Below are positions 24,307-33,617 of a stretch of DNA of 42,679 nt, one piece after another; the stretch's first letter is position 1; every line of letters begins with the position of its first letter. The stretch comes from Rhizonema sp. PD37 (GTDB lineage: Bacteria > Cyanobacteriota > Cyanobacteriia > Cyanobacteriales > Nostocaceae). The position numbers and the translations under genes are program-made. The notes beneath the pieces are model-generated. The model ran no database searches, was not told where the DNA came from, and worked only from the letters and a program-made list of their open reading frames with translations. The stretch covers positions 1 through 42,679 of the forward strand of contig JAQYWO010000036.1 in the NCBI GenBank assembly GCA_029379215.1. Direction: 5' to 3'.

Positions 24307-26199
24307 ATGGATAACAGCCCCATTAAAGTTCTTCTAGTAGATGATGATGAAGATGACTATATCTTAACTCGCGATTGGTTTAATGAATTTCAGGTAGCCA
24401 GTTGCGAGTTAGAATGGATTGGCAATTATCAAGCTGCAAGCAATGCAATTGCATCTCACCAACACGATATTTATCTTGTTGATTATCGTTTGGGTGCGCG
24501 AAGTGGATTGGAACTCTTGCGCGAAGCCGTTGCCAATGGCTGCTCTTCTCCAATCATTTTACTTACAGGTAAAGGAGATCGGGAAATAGACATTGAAGCA
24601 ATGAAAGCGGGAGCAGCAGACTATTTGGAAAAAAGTCAGTTAACTGCCCCTTTGTTAGAACGTTCCGTTCGCTACGCCATTGAACGTAAACGAGCAGAAC
24701 AAAAAATCCGCGAACAAGCAGCACTACTCGATGTTGCAACCGACGCTATTTTTGTACACAATTTTGAGAATATTATTTTATTTTGGAACAAAGCTGCCGA
24801 GCGTTTATACGGTTGGCAGGCAGAAGATGCGATCGGTAAAAAGATATCAGAACTTTGGGATGAAAAAAATAAACCACAATTGCTAGAAGCACACAAGACT
24901 TTAATACAAAATGGCTCTTGGGAGGCAGAATTGTATCAAAGGACGAAATCAGGCAAAGACATCATTGTTGAAAGCCGTTGGACACTGGTACGAGATTTTG
25001 ATAAAAAAGGACAATCAATTCTCATTGTTAACACTGATATTACACAAAAAAAAGAGTTAGAAGCGCAATTTTTACGTGCCCAACGTTTGGAGAGTATTGG
25101 TACTTTAGCCAGCGGAATCGCCCATGATCTCAACAACGTTCTTGCACCAATTTTGATGACAGCCCAACTTTTAGAGTCACAACTGCAAGATGCTCGCAGT
25201 CAGCGGCTCCTCTCGATATTAATTGCTAATACGAAACGTGGAGCGAATTTAGTCAAGCAAGTACTGTCTTTTACTCGTGGCATTGAAGGCGATCGCTCTC
25301 TGTTGCAATTAAAGCATTTATTGAAAGAAATTCAGCAAGTGGTTCAAGAAACATTTCCTAAATCTATAGAAGTTTCTACCCACCTATCACCAAACCTTCT
25401 AGTAGTCCGTGGTGACGCTACCCAATTGCATCAAGTATTAATGAATTTGTGTGTCAATGCCCGTGATGCTATGCTTGAAGGGGGGATTTTGACAATCGCT
25501 GCCGAAAATTTTGTGATAGACGAAAATTATGCCAGGATGAATCTTGACGCAACTATTGGTCCTTATATTGTGATTACTGTTGCTGATACCGGAGTTGGGA
25601 TTCCGCCCCAAATATTAGAGCGCATATTTGAGCCATTTTTCACCACTAAAGAACTTGGCAAAGGAACTGGGCTTGGACTTTCGACTGTACTTGGCATTCT
25701 TAAAAGTCATAACGGTTTTATCAACGTATCAAGTCAGGTAGGAAAAGGTAGTGAATTTAAAGTGTTTCTACCTGCACAAGAAGTCACAGATGCTCTCGAA
25801 GATCCAGAACAGGAGTTACCTTTCGGCGAGGGAGAATTAATTCTAGTTGTGGATGATGAAGATTCTATTCGAGATATTACGAAAACATCTCTGGAGAACT
25901 ATAACTACAGAGCAGTAACTGCAAACGATGGTATTGAAGCGATCGCTCTTTATGCTGAATACCGGGATAAAATAGCTATTGTATTGACAGATATGCTCAT
26001 GCCTTCTATGGATGGGTTAACAACCATCCGCACATTAAAAAAAATTAATCCCGCAGTTAAGATTATCGCCATCAGCGGATTAGCTTCAAGCGACAAGGTT
26101 AATGAAGCTTCACACATAGGTGTCAAAGCCTTTTTACCCAAACCTTTTACAGCAAAGCAATTATTGCAAACTATTAGCGTTGTTAAAAGTTCAAAATAG
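24307..26199 (+). CDS. Hybrid histidine kinase: receiver-PAS-HisKA-HATPase-receiver
   Basis: A 630-residue soluble kinase with a receiver at each end. Domains: receiver 1 (5-122, D59 in LVDYRLG), PAS (138-250, with FWNKAAERLYGW), HisKA (H273 in GIAHDLNNVLAPIL), HATPase (N384 region LMNLCVNARDAM, DTGVGI 427-432, GKGTGLGLS from 451) and receiver 2 (510-627, D562 in LTDMLMPSMDG, K612 in LPKPF). An upstream in-frame start at 24262 exists inside the previous gene. ATG at 24307 is chosen because GGGAG at 24296-24300 lies six bases upstream and MDNSPIKVLLVDDD is the usual receiver start. A likely phosphorelay with the two upstream genes. A hairpin at 26214 may end the operon. Confidence 0.93.
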   Translation: MDNSPIKVLLVDDDEDDYILTRDWFNEFQVASCELEWIGNYQAASNAIASHQHDIYLVDYRLGARSGLELLREAVANGCSSPIILLTGKGDREIDIEAMKAGAADYLEKSQLTAPLLERSVRYAIERKRAEQKIREQAALLDVATDAIFVHNFENIILFWNKAAERLYGWQAEDAIGKKISELWDEKNKPQLLEAHKTLIQNGSWEAELYQRTKSGKDIIVESRWTLVRDFDKKGQSILIVNTDITQKKELEAQFLRAQRLESIGTLASGIAHDLNNVLAPILMTAQLLESQLQDARSQRLLSILIANTKRGANLVKQVLSFTRGIEGDRSLLQLKHLLKEIQQVVQETFPKSIEVSTHLSPNLLVVRGDATQLHQVLMNLCVNARDAMLEGGILTIAAENFVIDENYARMNLDATIGPYIVITVADTGVGIPPQILERIFEPFFTTKELGKGTGLGLSTVLGILKSHNGFINVSSQVGKGSEFKVFLPAQEVTDALEDPEQELPFGEGELILVVDDEDSIRDITKTSLENYNYRAVTANDGIEAIALYAEYRDKIAIVLTDMLMPSMDGLTTIRTLKKINPAVKIIAISGLASSDKVNEASHIGVKAFLPKPFTAKQLLQTISVVKSSK

Positions 26200-26213
26200 A
26201 ATGAAGAGGCTAA

Positions 26214-26243
26214 GATTCCCGACTTCTTAAAGAAGTCGAGAAT
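26214..26243 (+). terminator. Hairpin after the signalling operon
   Basis: ATTCCCGACTTCTT (26215-26228) pairs with AGAAGTCGAGAAT (26231-26243) with a few mismatches. It starts 15 bases after the hybrid-kinase stop. It belongs to the same family as the hairpin at 13378-13407, so it is a dispersed repeat that may serve as a terminator. Confidence 0.6.
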
Positions 26244-26274
26244 ATTCAATCTGTGAGCAGTCAAAAAACTAAGT

Positions 26275-26664
26275 ATGAGCAACAAAAATTCGGAAATTTT
26301 AGCTACCAACGAAGCTTTTTATCGAGCTTTTGAAAAGAAAGATATCGAGGTAATGGACACCGTATGGTCTCAAGGAATCGGTAGCCTTTGTGTTCACCCT
26401 GGTTGGAAGCTACTGAAAGGTTGGAAGGAAATTCGTAACTCCTGGGTGAAGATTTTTCAAAACACTGCTTACATAGAAATTAACACAGATATAATGACTA
26501 TAGAAGTTCGCGATCATATTGCTTACATTTTACTTGTTGAAAATGTGCTTCAAGTGATAAACGGTAGAAGAATCGAAGCACAATCAATGGCTACAAACGT
26601 GTTTGAGCTTCTCGGTGGTAAATGGTACTTAGTTCATCATCATGCCAGCCCGATCGCACAGTAA
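26275..26664 (+). CDS. NTF2-like/SnoaL-type protein
   Basis: A 129-residue protein of the NTF2-like superfamily (SnoaL/DUF4440 group), which has a cone-shaped alpha+beta fold. Typical features are the N-terminal helices NEAFYRAFEKKDIEVMDTVW, the CVHPGWKLLKGWKEIRNSW loop and helix, and the C-terminal strands FELLGGKWYLVHHHASPI. Many relatives are enzymes acting on small ring compounds; others only bind ligands. Which applies here is unclear. Its last codons (ATC GCA CAG TAA) form the left end of a tandem duplication that copied the next gene, and in the second copy the stop has become CAA. Confidence 0.88.
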   Translation: MSNKNSEILATNEAFYRAFEKKDIEVMDTVWSQGIGSLCVHPGWKLLKGWKEIRNSWVKIFQNTAYIEINTDIMTIEVRDHIAYILLVENVLQVINGRRIEAQSMATNVFELLGGKWYLVHHHASPIAQ

Positions 26665-26697
26665 GTCTACCTTTCTCTATTGTTGTAGGTACTAAAA

Positions 26698-27375
26698 ATG
26701 GTTTTGACTGCCCAGCAATTAGAAGCAATGATGCCTGACGCGAGTCAGATAATGAGTGATGAGCCAGAAATGGAAAGTTCTTTACATTATATGCAACTTC
26801 TGCTACTTGTCACATGCTTAGAATGGCTGTGGCGAGACAGAAATGATTACTTCATTGGTGCTAATCTGACCATTTATTTTAGTCGTCAACAACTGCGAAA
26901 TCGTGACTTTCGCGGTCCGGATTTTTTCATAGTTAAACAGACTCAAAAGCGTCCTCGTAATGCTTGGGTCGTTTGGGAAGAAGATGGCAAATACCCAAAT
27001 TTGATTATCGAATTGCTATCTAATAGCACAGCTGACACAGACCGAAATTTGAAAAAAAACCTGTATCAAGACAGCTTCCATACATCAGAATATTTCTGGT
27101 TTTCTCCAGAAACACTCGAATTTGCTGGATTTCGGTTAGCAGGAAGTCAATATCAAGAGATTGTACCCAACGAAGTAGGCTGGCGGTGGAGCGAGGAGTT
27201 AGGCTTGTATTTGGGTGTGGAATCAGGTATAATGCGCTACTTTACTGGAGAAGGAAAAAAAGTGCCGACACCAGAGGAAGCTGCACTAGAAGCACAGCAA
27301 AGTTTACAAGAAGAACGGCAACGGGCTGAAAAATTAGCAGAAAGATTGCGATCGCTTGGTATGGATGTAGAGTAG
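26698..27375 (+). CDS. Uma2-family (DUF820) putative endonuclease, copy 1
   Basis: A 225-residue protein of the Uma2/DUF820 family, which has the restriction-endonuclease fold and is very common in cyanobacteria. The fold motifs are GPDFFIV (D of the active site), LIIELLSNSTADTDR (E) followed by LKKNLYQ (K), and SEYFWFSPET. The C-terminal 35 residues (AALEAQQSLQEERQRAEKLA) form a helical tail rich in E, Q and R, typical of this subgroup. The natural target is unknown. It is 34 bases after the NTF2-like gene and has a near-identical copy next door. Confidence 0.88.
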   Translation: MVLTAQQLEAMMPDASQIMSDEPEMESSLHYMQLLLLVTCLEWLWRDRNDYFIGANLTIYFSRQQLRNRDFRGPDFFIVKQTQKRPRNAWVVWEEDGKYPNLIIELLSNSTADTDRNLKKNLYQDSFHTSEYFWFSPETLEFAGFRLAGSQYQEIVPNEVGWRWSEELGLYLGVESGIMRYFTGEGKKVPTPEEAALEAQQSLQEERQRAEKLAERLRSLGMDVE

Positions 27376-27432
27376 AGAGGCGATCTGTCGAATCGCACAG
27401 CAAGTCTAACTCAATTGTTGCAGGTACTAAAA

Positions 27433-28131
27433 ATGGTTTTGACTGCCCAGCAATTAGAAGCAATGATGCCTGACGCGAGTCAGATAATGAGTGATGAGCC
27501 AGAAATGGAAAGTTCTTTACATTATATGCAACTCCTGCTGCTCGTCACATGTTTAGAATGGCTATGGCGAGACAGAAATGATTACTTCATTGGTGCTAAT
27601 CTGACCATTTACTTTAGTCGTCAGCAACTGCGTAATCGTGACTTCCGTGGTCCGGATTTTTTCTTAGTCAAACAGACTCAAAAGCGTCCTCGTAACGCTT
27701 GGGTCGTTTGGGAAGAAGATGGAAAATACCCAAATTTAATTATCGAATTGCTATCTACTAGCACAGCAGACACAGACCGAAGTTTGAAAAAAAACCTGTA
27801 TCAAGACCGCTTCCATACATCAGAATATTTCTGGTTTTCTCCAGAAACACTCGAATTTGCTGGATTTCGGTTAGCAGGAAGTCAATATCAAGAGATTGCA
27901 CCCAACGAAGTGGGCTGGCGGTGGAGCGAGGAGTTAAACTTGTATTTAGGTGTTGATTCGGGTACAATGCGCTACTTTACTGCGTCAGGAAAAAAGGTGC
28001 CGACACCAGAGGAAGCTGCACTGGAAGCACAGCAAAGTTTACACGAAGTACAATTAGAACGAGAACAGGAACGCCAACGGGCTGAAAGATTAGCAGAAAG
28101 ATTGCGGTCACTTGGTATTGATGTAGAGTAG
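27433..28131 (+). CDS. Uma2-family (DUF820) putative endonuclease, copy 2
   Basis: A 232-residue duplicate of the preceding gene, with only scattered substitutions in the first 200 residues (for example IV to LV after GPDFF, and SNS to STS after IELL). The active-site residues are all kept. The tail has a seven-residue insertion (VQLEREQ-like) in the helical segment, as expected from slippage in a repetitive codon run. The frame extends to a TTG at 27415, but the start at 27433 matches copy 1 exactly. Both copies are intact. Confidence 0.88.
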   Translation: MVLTAQQLEAMMPDASQIMSDEPEMESSLHYMQLLLLVTCLEWLWRDRNDYFIGANLTIYFSRQQLRNRDFRGPDFFLVKQTQKRPRNAWVVWEEDGKYPNLIIELLSTSTADTDRSLKKNLYQDRFHTSEYFWFSPETLEFAGFRLAGSQYQEIAPNEVGWRWSEELNLYLGVDSGTMRYFTASGKKVPTPEEAALEAQQSLHEVQLEREQERQRAERLAERLRSLGIDVE

Positions 28132-28144
28132 AGACTCGATCTGT

Positions 28145-28486
28145 AACATCTAACTAAGGCGTTACCTTTATGTATCCTACATACCGCACCTAGAACTGTC
28201 ACACTAAAACGAAACGGATCTATCTAATACATGATAACTTTCTGTTAATAGAATTTATTACAGATAAAATAGATTGAGCGAAAAGCTAAATCTGCTGACT
28301 AGTGCGATAATTACTTTTAATTGCTTTAAGCGTTCTCTAACGTTGATACCTGCTAGGCTAAGAGGCACTTTTCCATGATAGATGCGCTACTGTCTGTCTC
28401 CAGCAACGCAAAGGGAATCTGGCAATCCCCTATCAACCTGAGCCAGAGCAGCGATCACTTTATGCGCGAACCCACACCACAAATTT
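28145..28486. other. Intergenic stretch between convergent genes
   Basis: About 340 bases between the end of the second Uma2 gene and the end of the large STAND-type locus, which face each other. The minus strand has a short protein-like reading (VIAALAQVDRGLPDSLCVAG, near 28380-28460) that I do not recognise. No terminator with a T-run was seen. Confidence 0.45.
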
Positions 28487-31400
28487 TTACCTTATAGTTT
28501 GATGAAGCGTGTAAGCATTAAGAATAGTCTGACCATCAAATATATACACAGTTTTAAGCTCATGAATAATAGAGGAGCTAGAAGAATGCTCAGTAATCAG
28601 TCTTTTTTCTTGATATCCAATAAAAACTAGAGCCAGTGAAAAAGTATGAAGAAAGTTTTTTAGATAATCAGTTTTAATCAAAACACCAGGACCATTTTCT
28701 GTCGTTATTTCGGTAATTTGAATATTCTTATACTCATCTAGCCAACTAGACTTGCCATCCCATTTCAAGTTATTAAAATTCACTAAATCAGGTATGGGAA
28801 CATTAAGGTTGTAAATATATTCATCTTGACTACAATCATATTCCCATTCATTACCTCTTAGCAGTTGAATCAATGTATGTTGAGCCTTTTTTGTACCTGG
28901 AATATCATATTGTAGAGAGATGTTTCCAGTTTCAAAACGCTGGTTAGAAGCTATTGTATTAGGATACTCTGCTATTAATAATTTGTAGTCATGGGGAACA
29001 TCTAAGTTAGCAAAGAAGGTAGTCTTAGATAATTTTCGTTTGATATTCTGAATGTCAGAACAAGGCACAAAAGTAGTTATGATAATAGTTCTTAAACTTC
29101 GATAGGGATATTTTGTATTAGCTTCATTAGAAATAACTTTCTTTAATGGATAATTAAGTAAAATATGCAACCATTTTTCTCCTCGACTATCAGTAATTTG
29201 TACTATTTTTTCCAGATTAAGAAAATCTTGTAATGCTATCCATTCATCATGGTCTAATTCGCTAGCTATATCGAAATCATAACCAATCGGTTGATACCAT
29301 TCCGTGTTAATTTTTAACTCAGGAGAAAAAGCTCTTAAATCAGTTGGATCTATATCCCGTAAGTCTATACCTTGTAATCTTGGAAGATCAGTTTCGTTTT
29401 CCCATGAATCTATCTCCCTCGGAAAGTGATCCGCCAAAATTCCTGCTAAACGGTGTAATAAAATCCAATAATATTTTTTTCCAAGTCTTTCAGCCCAAGT
29501 TTTTCTCCCTCTTCCTCCACCATATTTACTTAGAAGATAGCGGTCATACTGATAGCACTGTTCATTAAAACCTGGGTAACCTAATTCAGAAACACTCTTA
29601 ATAAACCAATTATAAATTGGCTTATAATCATTTCCGATAGCTTGAAGATTGTAACGCTCAAGAACACGAGATTCTAAAACATATTTGGCAAAATTAGTTC
29701 CACCAAATCCACCGGGGAATTCGCCCAGATTCATGTTTCTCTTAAAAGCATCTTGCTCTATTAAATGAGCAATTTCTTCATCTGAAGGGAACTGGATAGG
29801 TTGACTATTGTAAGTAGATCTACATTTACTGATATCAATAGTATGATTTAATAGATGACGACTATGAGCTAATTCAATAATTAATCTTAGCCAATCACGA
29901 ATAAGAGCATTTTCAGGAATGTTACTTGTACCAAAAATATTAGTATAAATTATCTTGGCAAGATCCTCAAGTACATTGTTGTCCTCTACAATCAACATTG
30001 AACTATAAGCAGCTAAACTAACTCTTTCTAAAACATAATCATCATCAATATCAAAAAATCTAGTTAAAGTGATTGTAATAATACTAGGATGACTCACAAA
30101 AAGTCTGGTTAAGCCTTTGGTTGCTCTATCTCGAACTCTTCTATCTGAAGCAGCACAACACCAACTTAAAAATAATGCCCACAAACAACTGGCTTCTTCG
30201 CTAAATCAAGATAAATCCGCTTGGAATGACCATTGAATTAAACGCCATGCTCCTCCTTTTTCTTCAAAGTTTTTGTGAAGCGAACCACACCAAAACGGAT
30301 CTCTAGTTGTTAAATCCTGTTGATTTAGTAAATCATGAATAAATTCAGCATTAAGTGGATGATTTGGAATTACAGCAATTCCAAAAAGGGAATCTAAGAT
30401 TATTGGACAACAATTAGAATTAGATAAACCTTCAGCAACTAACTCTCTCGTTATTATAGAAAAACTTTCAATAGTACGCCATTGAAATCCAGAACTAATA
30501 ATTGGCAATAAAATTTTATAACGATCTATATTTTTGTTTTTAATGCAATTAATTAGTTCAATCTGAAACTTTTCAGGTAAAATAATCGAAAATGCTTCTA
30601 ACAAACCTTTATTTACATTGAAAGTTTCATTGTCAGAATTAGGTATAATTATATTACTCAGTTGCTCACATAATTGGCTCACGTTATAATTGGTATATTT
30701 AAGTTGGTTAGCTTCAATTTCTTCCAATAAAAACAAGGCAATCAAAAAGTCTGCTACACGCTCGAATGTAAAGCGACAAAACCATTTTTTAGATGCAAGA
30801 GGTCTAGTTCTTTGTTCAACAAAAGCTATTAATCCCTCTTTTTCTAATTGAATAAATAGTGAGCGTTCACTATCCTCAACAGAAAATATTTGGTTAACAA
30901 CTTCCCGTGCTGTCTCTCTTGAAAGTAGTCGAGTTTTTTCTTTAGCCATTTTTTTTGCTAAAGCATTGACAGCTTCGGTAACATTTTCGTCTCTGTTGTC
31001 ATAACGACAAACTTCTGCTATTCGCTTATTTTTATCCTCAAGTAATAAGCGTAAAACATCAGTAAATCCAAGACTACCAAGAGGTATTGATCTGGATTCA
31101 ATTCCTTGTATAGCTTGACAAATTAAATGTAAAAATAAAGGATTTGTAAACTCTAATTGTAATAATGGTGTAGCTGGTGGTTCTAACTGATAAAATTCAA
31201 AAAATTGCTTAATTGCATCAAACTCACGTCCAACAAAACCATTATGTTCAAACTCTACCCATTCACTTGTTACATCACATACTTCATCTAAATAAGTATC
31301 ACGACATGAAACACATAATCTTAATCTTGGAAAATTAGTAATTTGTTGACGTAAAGGTTCTAACCAAGATGTTTTCCATCTTCTCCTTTCTGGTGATTCA

Positions 31401-32755
31401 TTAAGTGCATCAATATAAATTATTGCTGGTTTTTCAGTTGCTTCTGCTGCGGAATTAATCATTGCCCAGAGTTCATCTCTGCTAATATTGCTTGATAATC
31501 CCAGTTTGTTAACAATAATTTTCCAAGGTTCATCTCCAGTAAAATCTTCACCATAAAATACTAAGCATATTTGTCCTGTTTTACTGATATGTACAGCATG
31601 ATCTACAATAGCATGGGTTTTACCAACTCCAGCGCACCCACGAAGCAGCATAAATTGGCTTTTAGGTAAAAGAAATTTTGGATTACTAACCCATTCAGCA
31701 ACTTTATGTAAGCATTTAAGTAAATCACGAGTTGTATCTAACTTCGCAGCAGGAAAAACACATTGATACTCAGCTTGAAACTGTCTAAATTGAGGAGTCT
31801 CTGCATTTTTACCATGCTTTTTCAAAAGTTCATTGAGAAATATTTCTTCGAGTTGTATTAAGTTTTCTATTAAATTACTAATCTGGAAAATTAGTGTCTG
31901 TAAATCAATAAAATTTTCTAGACTTAAAATCAAGTTTAATGAAATAATTTTTTCTCTAATATTTTTGACTAATTCATGACTATTTTCTGGTAAATCACCC
32001 GCATTGTTGACATGAGTATGCCAACTTTTAATATTTTCATTAAATTCTTCTAAAAATCGCTCATTTTGTTTTTTCCAGCTATTTTGATGAGAAAAAGCTT
32101 CTAAAGCATCAAAAGCAGGAACATTTATAGAAAGTTTAGGAGAATAACGTTTACTGGCTTGAACTTCAGCATCATTTAATCGTTTTTTTAACCAATCATT
32201 TGTCATTACTTCAAGGTCAAACCAATAGCGACGTAAACCACATTCTTTATCTACAGCCAGTAAATAATCTCTGAGTTTACTTGCTGTCCAGAATTCAATA
32301 GAAATATTAATTCTCTTATCTTTTAAGTTATTTATTTGCTCTTCTTTCCATTCATTAAGTTTTTCTGTTTGGCTTTTTCCTCGCTTACCTTCTGCTTTTT
32401 TACCTGTAGGATCAAATGGAATACAGTATATGTATATAGTAATTTCAGGATGATTATTCACCGCTGTTTCCAGTGAATTTTTCATTTGATGAAATTCGGA
32501 TGTTTCTAATTTATCCTTTTCAAAATATTTAGATTGAAGTCCCCACTTATTACTGTTAGGGAAAATTCAAAGTGCTTCAACTCCACCATCACCCCCTGCA
32601 CCTCGAAAACGTTGAAATTGGCTTCCTTGTGGTAGGTGAAAATTTTGAATTGAATTATCAGACAATCGCTGAAATATTTGACAGCATAACTCTTCAAATG
32701 CGTCTGTCAATCCACCGTTATAAGGACGAATATGTTGAAAGTTAATTTCTCGCAT
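28487..32755 (-). pseudogene. Avs-like STAND NTPase with N-terminal nuclease, interrupted by two in-frame TGA codons
   Basis: One minus-strand frame of 1,423 codons from ATG at 32755 to TAA at 28487, with TGA at codon 63 (32567-32569) and codon 850 (30206-30208) and no frameshift. Residues 1-90: PD-(D/E)XK-type nuclease, with HIRPYNGGLTDAFEELCCQI, then GGDGGVE (D56, E60) and QSKYF (Q74, K76). Residues about 265-560: P-loop ATPase, with Walker A GCAGVGKT (373-380), Walker B IIYIDALNE (445-453) and SCRD (483-486). The remainder is helical, with DRRVRDRATKGLTRLF and DDDYVLERVSLAAY after the second TGA, as in the C-terminal sensor region of Avs-type proteins. Such proteins recognise phage proteins and then cut DNA. 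No HIP1 octamer was seen in these 4.3 kb and the base composition is AT-rich, which suggests transfer. The three open pieces are 62, 786 and 572 codons. Confidence 0.8.
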
Positions 32756-32864
32756 TATTTTTTAAGAAATATAAAGTTGAAAAGTTAGTGAGGAATAAAG
32801 TATCAAAATTATCTTTGTATTGAGGTTTTAGCATAAAGATCAATGATGAACATACAGATTAGGC

Positions 32865-32907
32865 GATACGACGGCTTAAGCCGTTGCCTTTGGCATCGCT
32901 AAGCCAA
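32865..32907. repeat. Short interspersed repeat with palindrome
   Basis: GGCGATACG is followed by the palindrome ACGGCTTAAGCCGT (32871-32884) and then GGCATCGCTAAGCC. It is related by eye to the GGCGATGCC repeat at 5443. It lies between the STAND locus and the polysaccharide cluster. Confidence 0.55.
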
Positions 32908-32976
32908 AAACGATCTTAACCTGTCAGCTAAAGGGGAAAAATGTGGCAATTGTCGGAGCGATAGCATTACTGCTTA

Positions 32977-33555
32977 TTACCAAATAAGTTCGAGGTTTAA
33001 GATAAAATTCGGCAACACATTTTCTCCAGATAAAGTCATTGGAGATTCTAAAACCTCCTTCTGCTGCCCTCGTCTGTAAATTTCGACTTGTCGCTCTTTC
33101 CGATTAATCAACCATCCTAAACGAATACCATTATCTAGATATTCCGGCATTTTTTCTTGTAGGGGTTTTAAAGCAACGCTTGGAGAACGCAATTCAATCA
33201 CAAAATCGGGACAAATTGGGGGGAATTCCTTCTGTTGTTTTAGAGTAAGACTATTCCATTTTTCTAGTGCAATCCAAGCAGCATCGGGGGAACGGTCTGC
33301 ACCATTAGGAAGCTTAAAACAAGTAGAGGAGTCAAAACCAATACCAGTTCCATCAGCATCAGCCCAGTTAGCTAATTGCTGAATTAGCTTAAAGTTACGT
33401 TTTCCAGTTTCTCCCCCTGTGGGAGGCATAATATTTAATTCTCCTTTGGCAGTTCGTTCAAACTTCAACTCGCGATTATTCAAACAAAGCTGATAAAATT
33501 GCTCGTCTGTGAGATGAACTGTGTCTAAATTTAAAGTCAAAGGACTTTTTACCAT
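32977..33555 (-). CDS. Uma2-family (DUF820) putative endonuclease, third copy type
   Basis: A 192-residue Uma2 protein of a different subgroup from the pair at 26698. It starts MVKSPLTLNLDTVHLTDEQF and has MPPTGGETGKRN, ADRSPDAAWI (active-site D), PDFVIELRSPS (E) and LKPLQEKMPEYLDNG (K), then LGWLINRKERQVEIYR. No charged helical tail is present. The same frame continues 118 codons further upstream, but that part overlaps the acetyltransferase gene in another frame and has no family likeness, so ATG at 33555 is chosen. It is the last gene of the minus-strand cluster, 62 bases after the acetyltransferase. Confidence 0.9.
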   Translation of the reverse strand: MVKSPLTLNLDTVHLTDEQFYQLCLNNRELKFERTAKGELNIMPPTGGETGKRNFKLIQQLANWADADGTGIGFDSSTCFKLPNGADRSPDAAWIALEKWNSLTLKQQKEFPPICPDFVIELRSPSVALKPLQEKMPEYLDNGIRLGWLINRKERQVEIYRRGQQKEVLESPMTLSGENVLPNFILNLELIW

Positions 33556-33617
33556 ACTGTCAACCGTAATAGCGTAAGCTCCTCTATTTTGATTGATTTG
33601 AAAAAGTATAGTTGTTA

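Larger units (their letters stand above)
26653..28144. repeat. Tandem duplication of a Uma2 gene with its leader
   Basis: Unit 1 (26653-27388) and unit 2 (27392-28144) are near-identical. Both start ATCGCACAG(T/C)AAGTCTA, share TTGTTG(T/C)AGGTACTAAAAATGG before the start codon and end CGATCTGT. Unit 2 is longer because of seven extra codons near the 3' end of its gene. The copied segment includes the last codons of the upstream NTF2-like gene. Confidence 0.88.

Noticed and set aside
28487..32755. Genome-wide use of TGA as tryptophan
   Set aside because: Other genes here end in TGA (SNF2 gene at 9880, first hybrid kinase at 23686) and use TGG for Trp.
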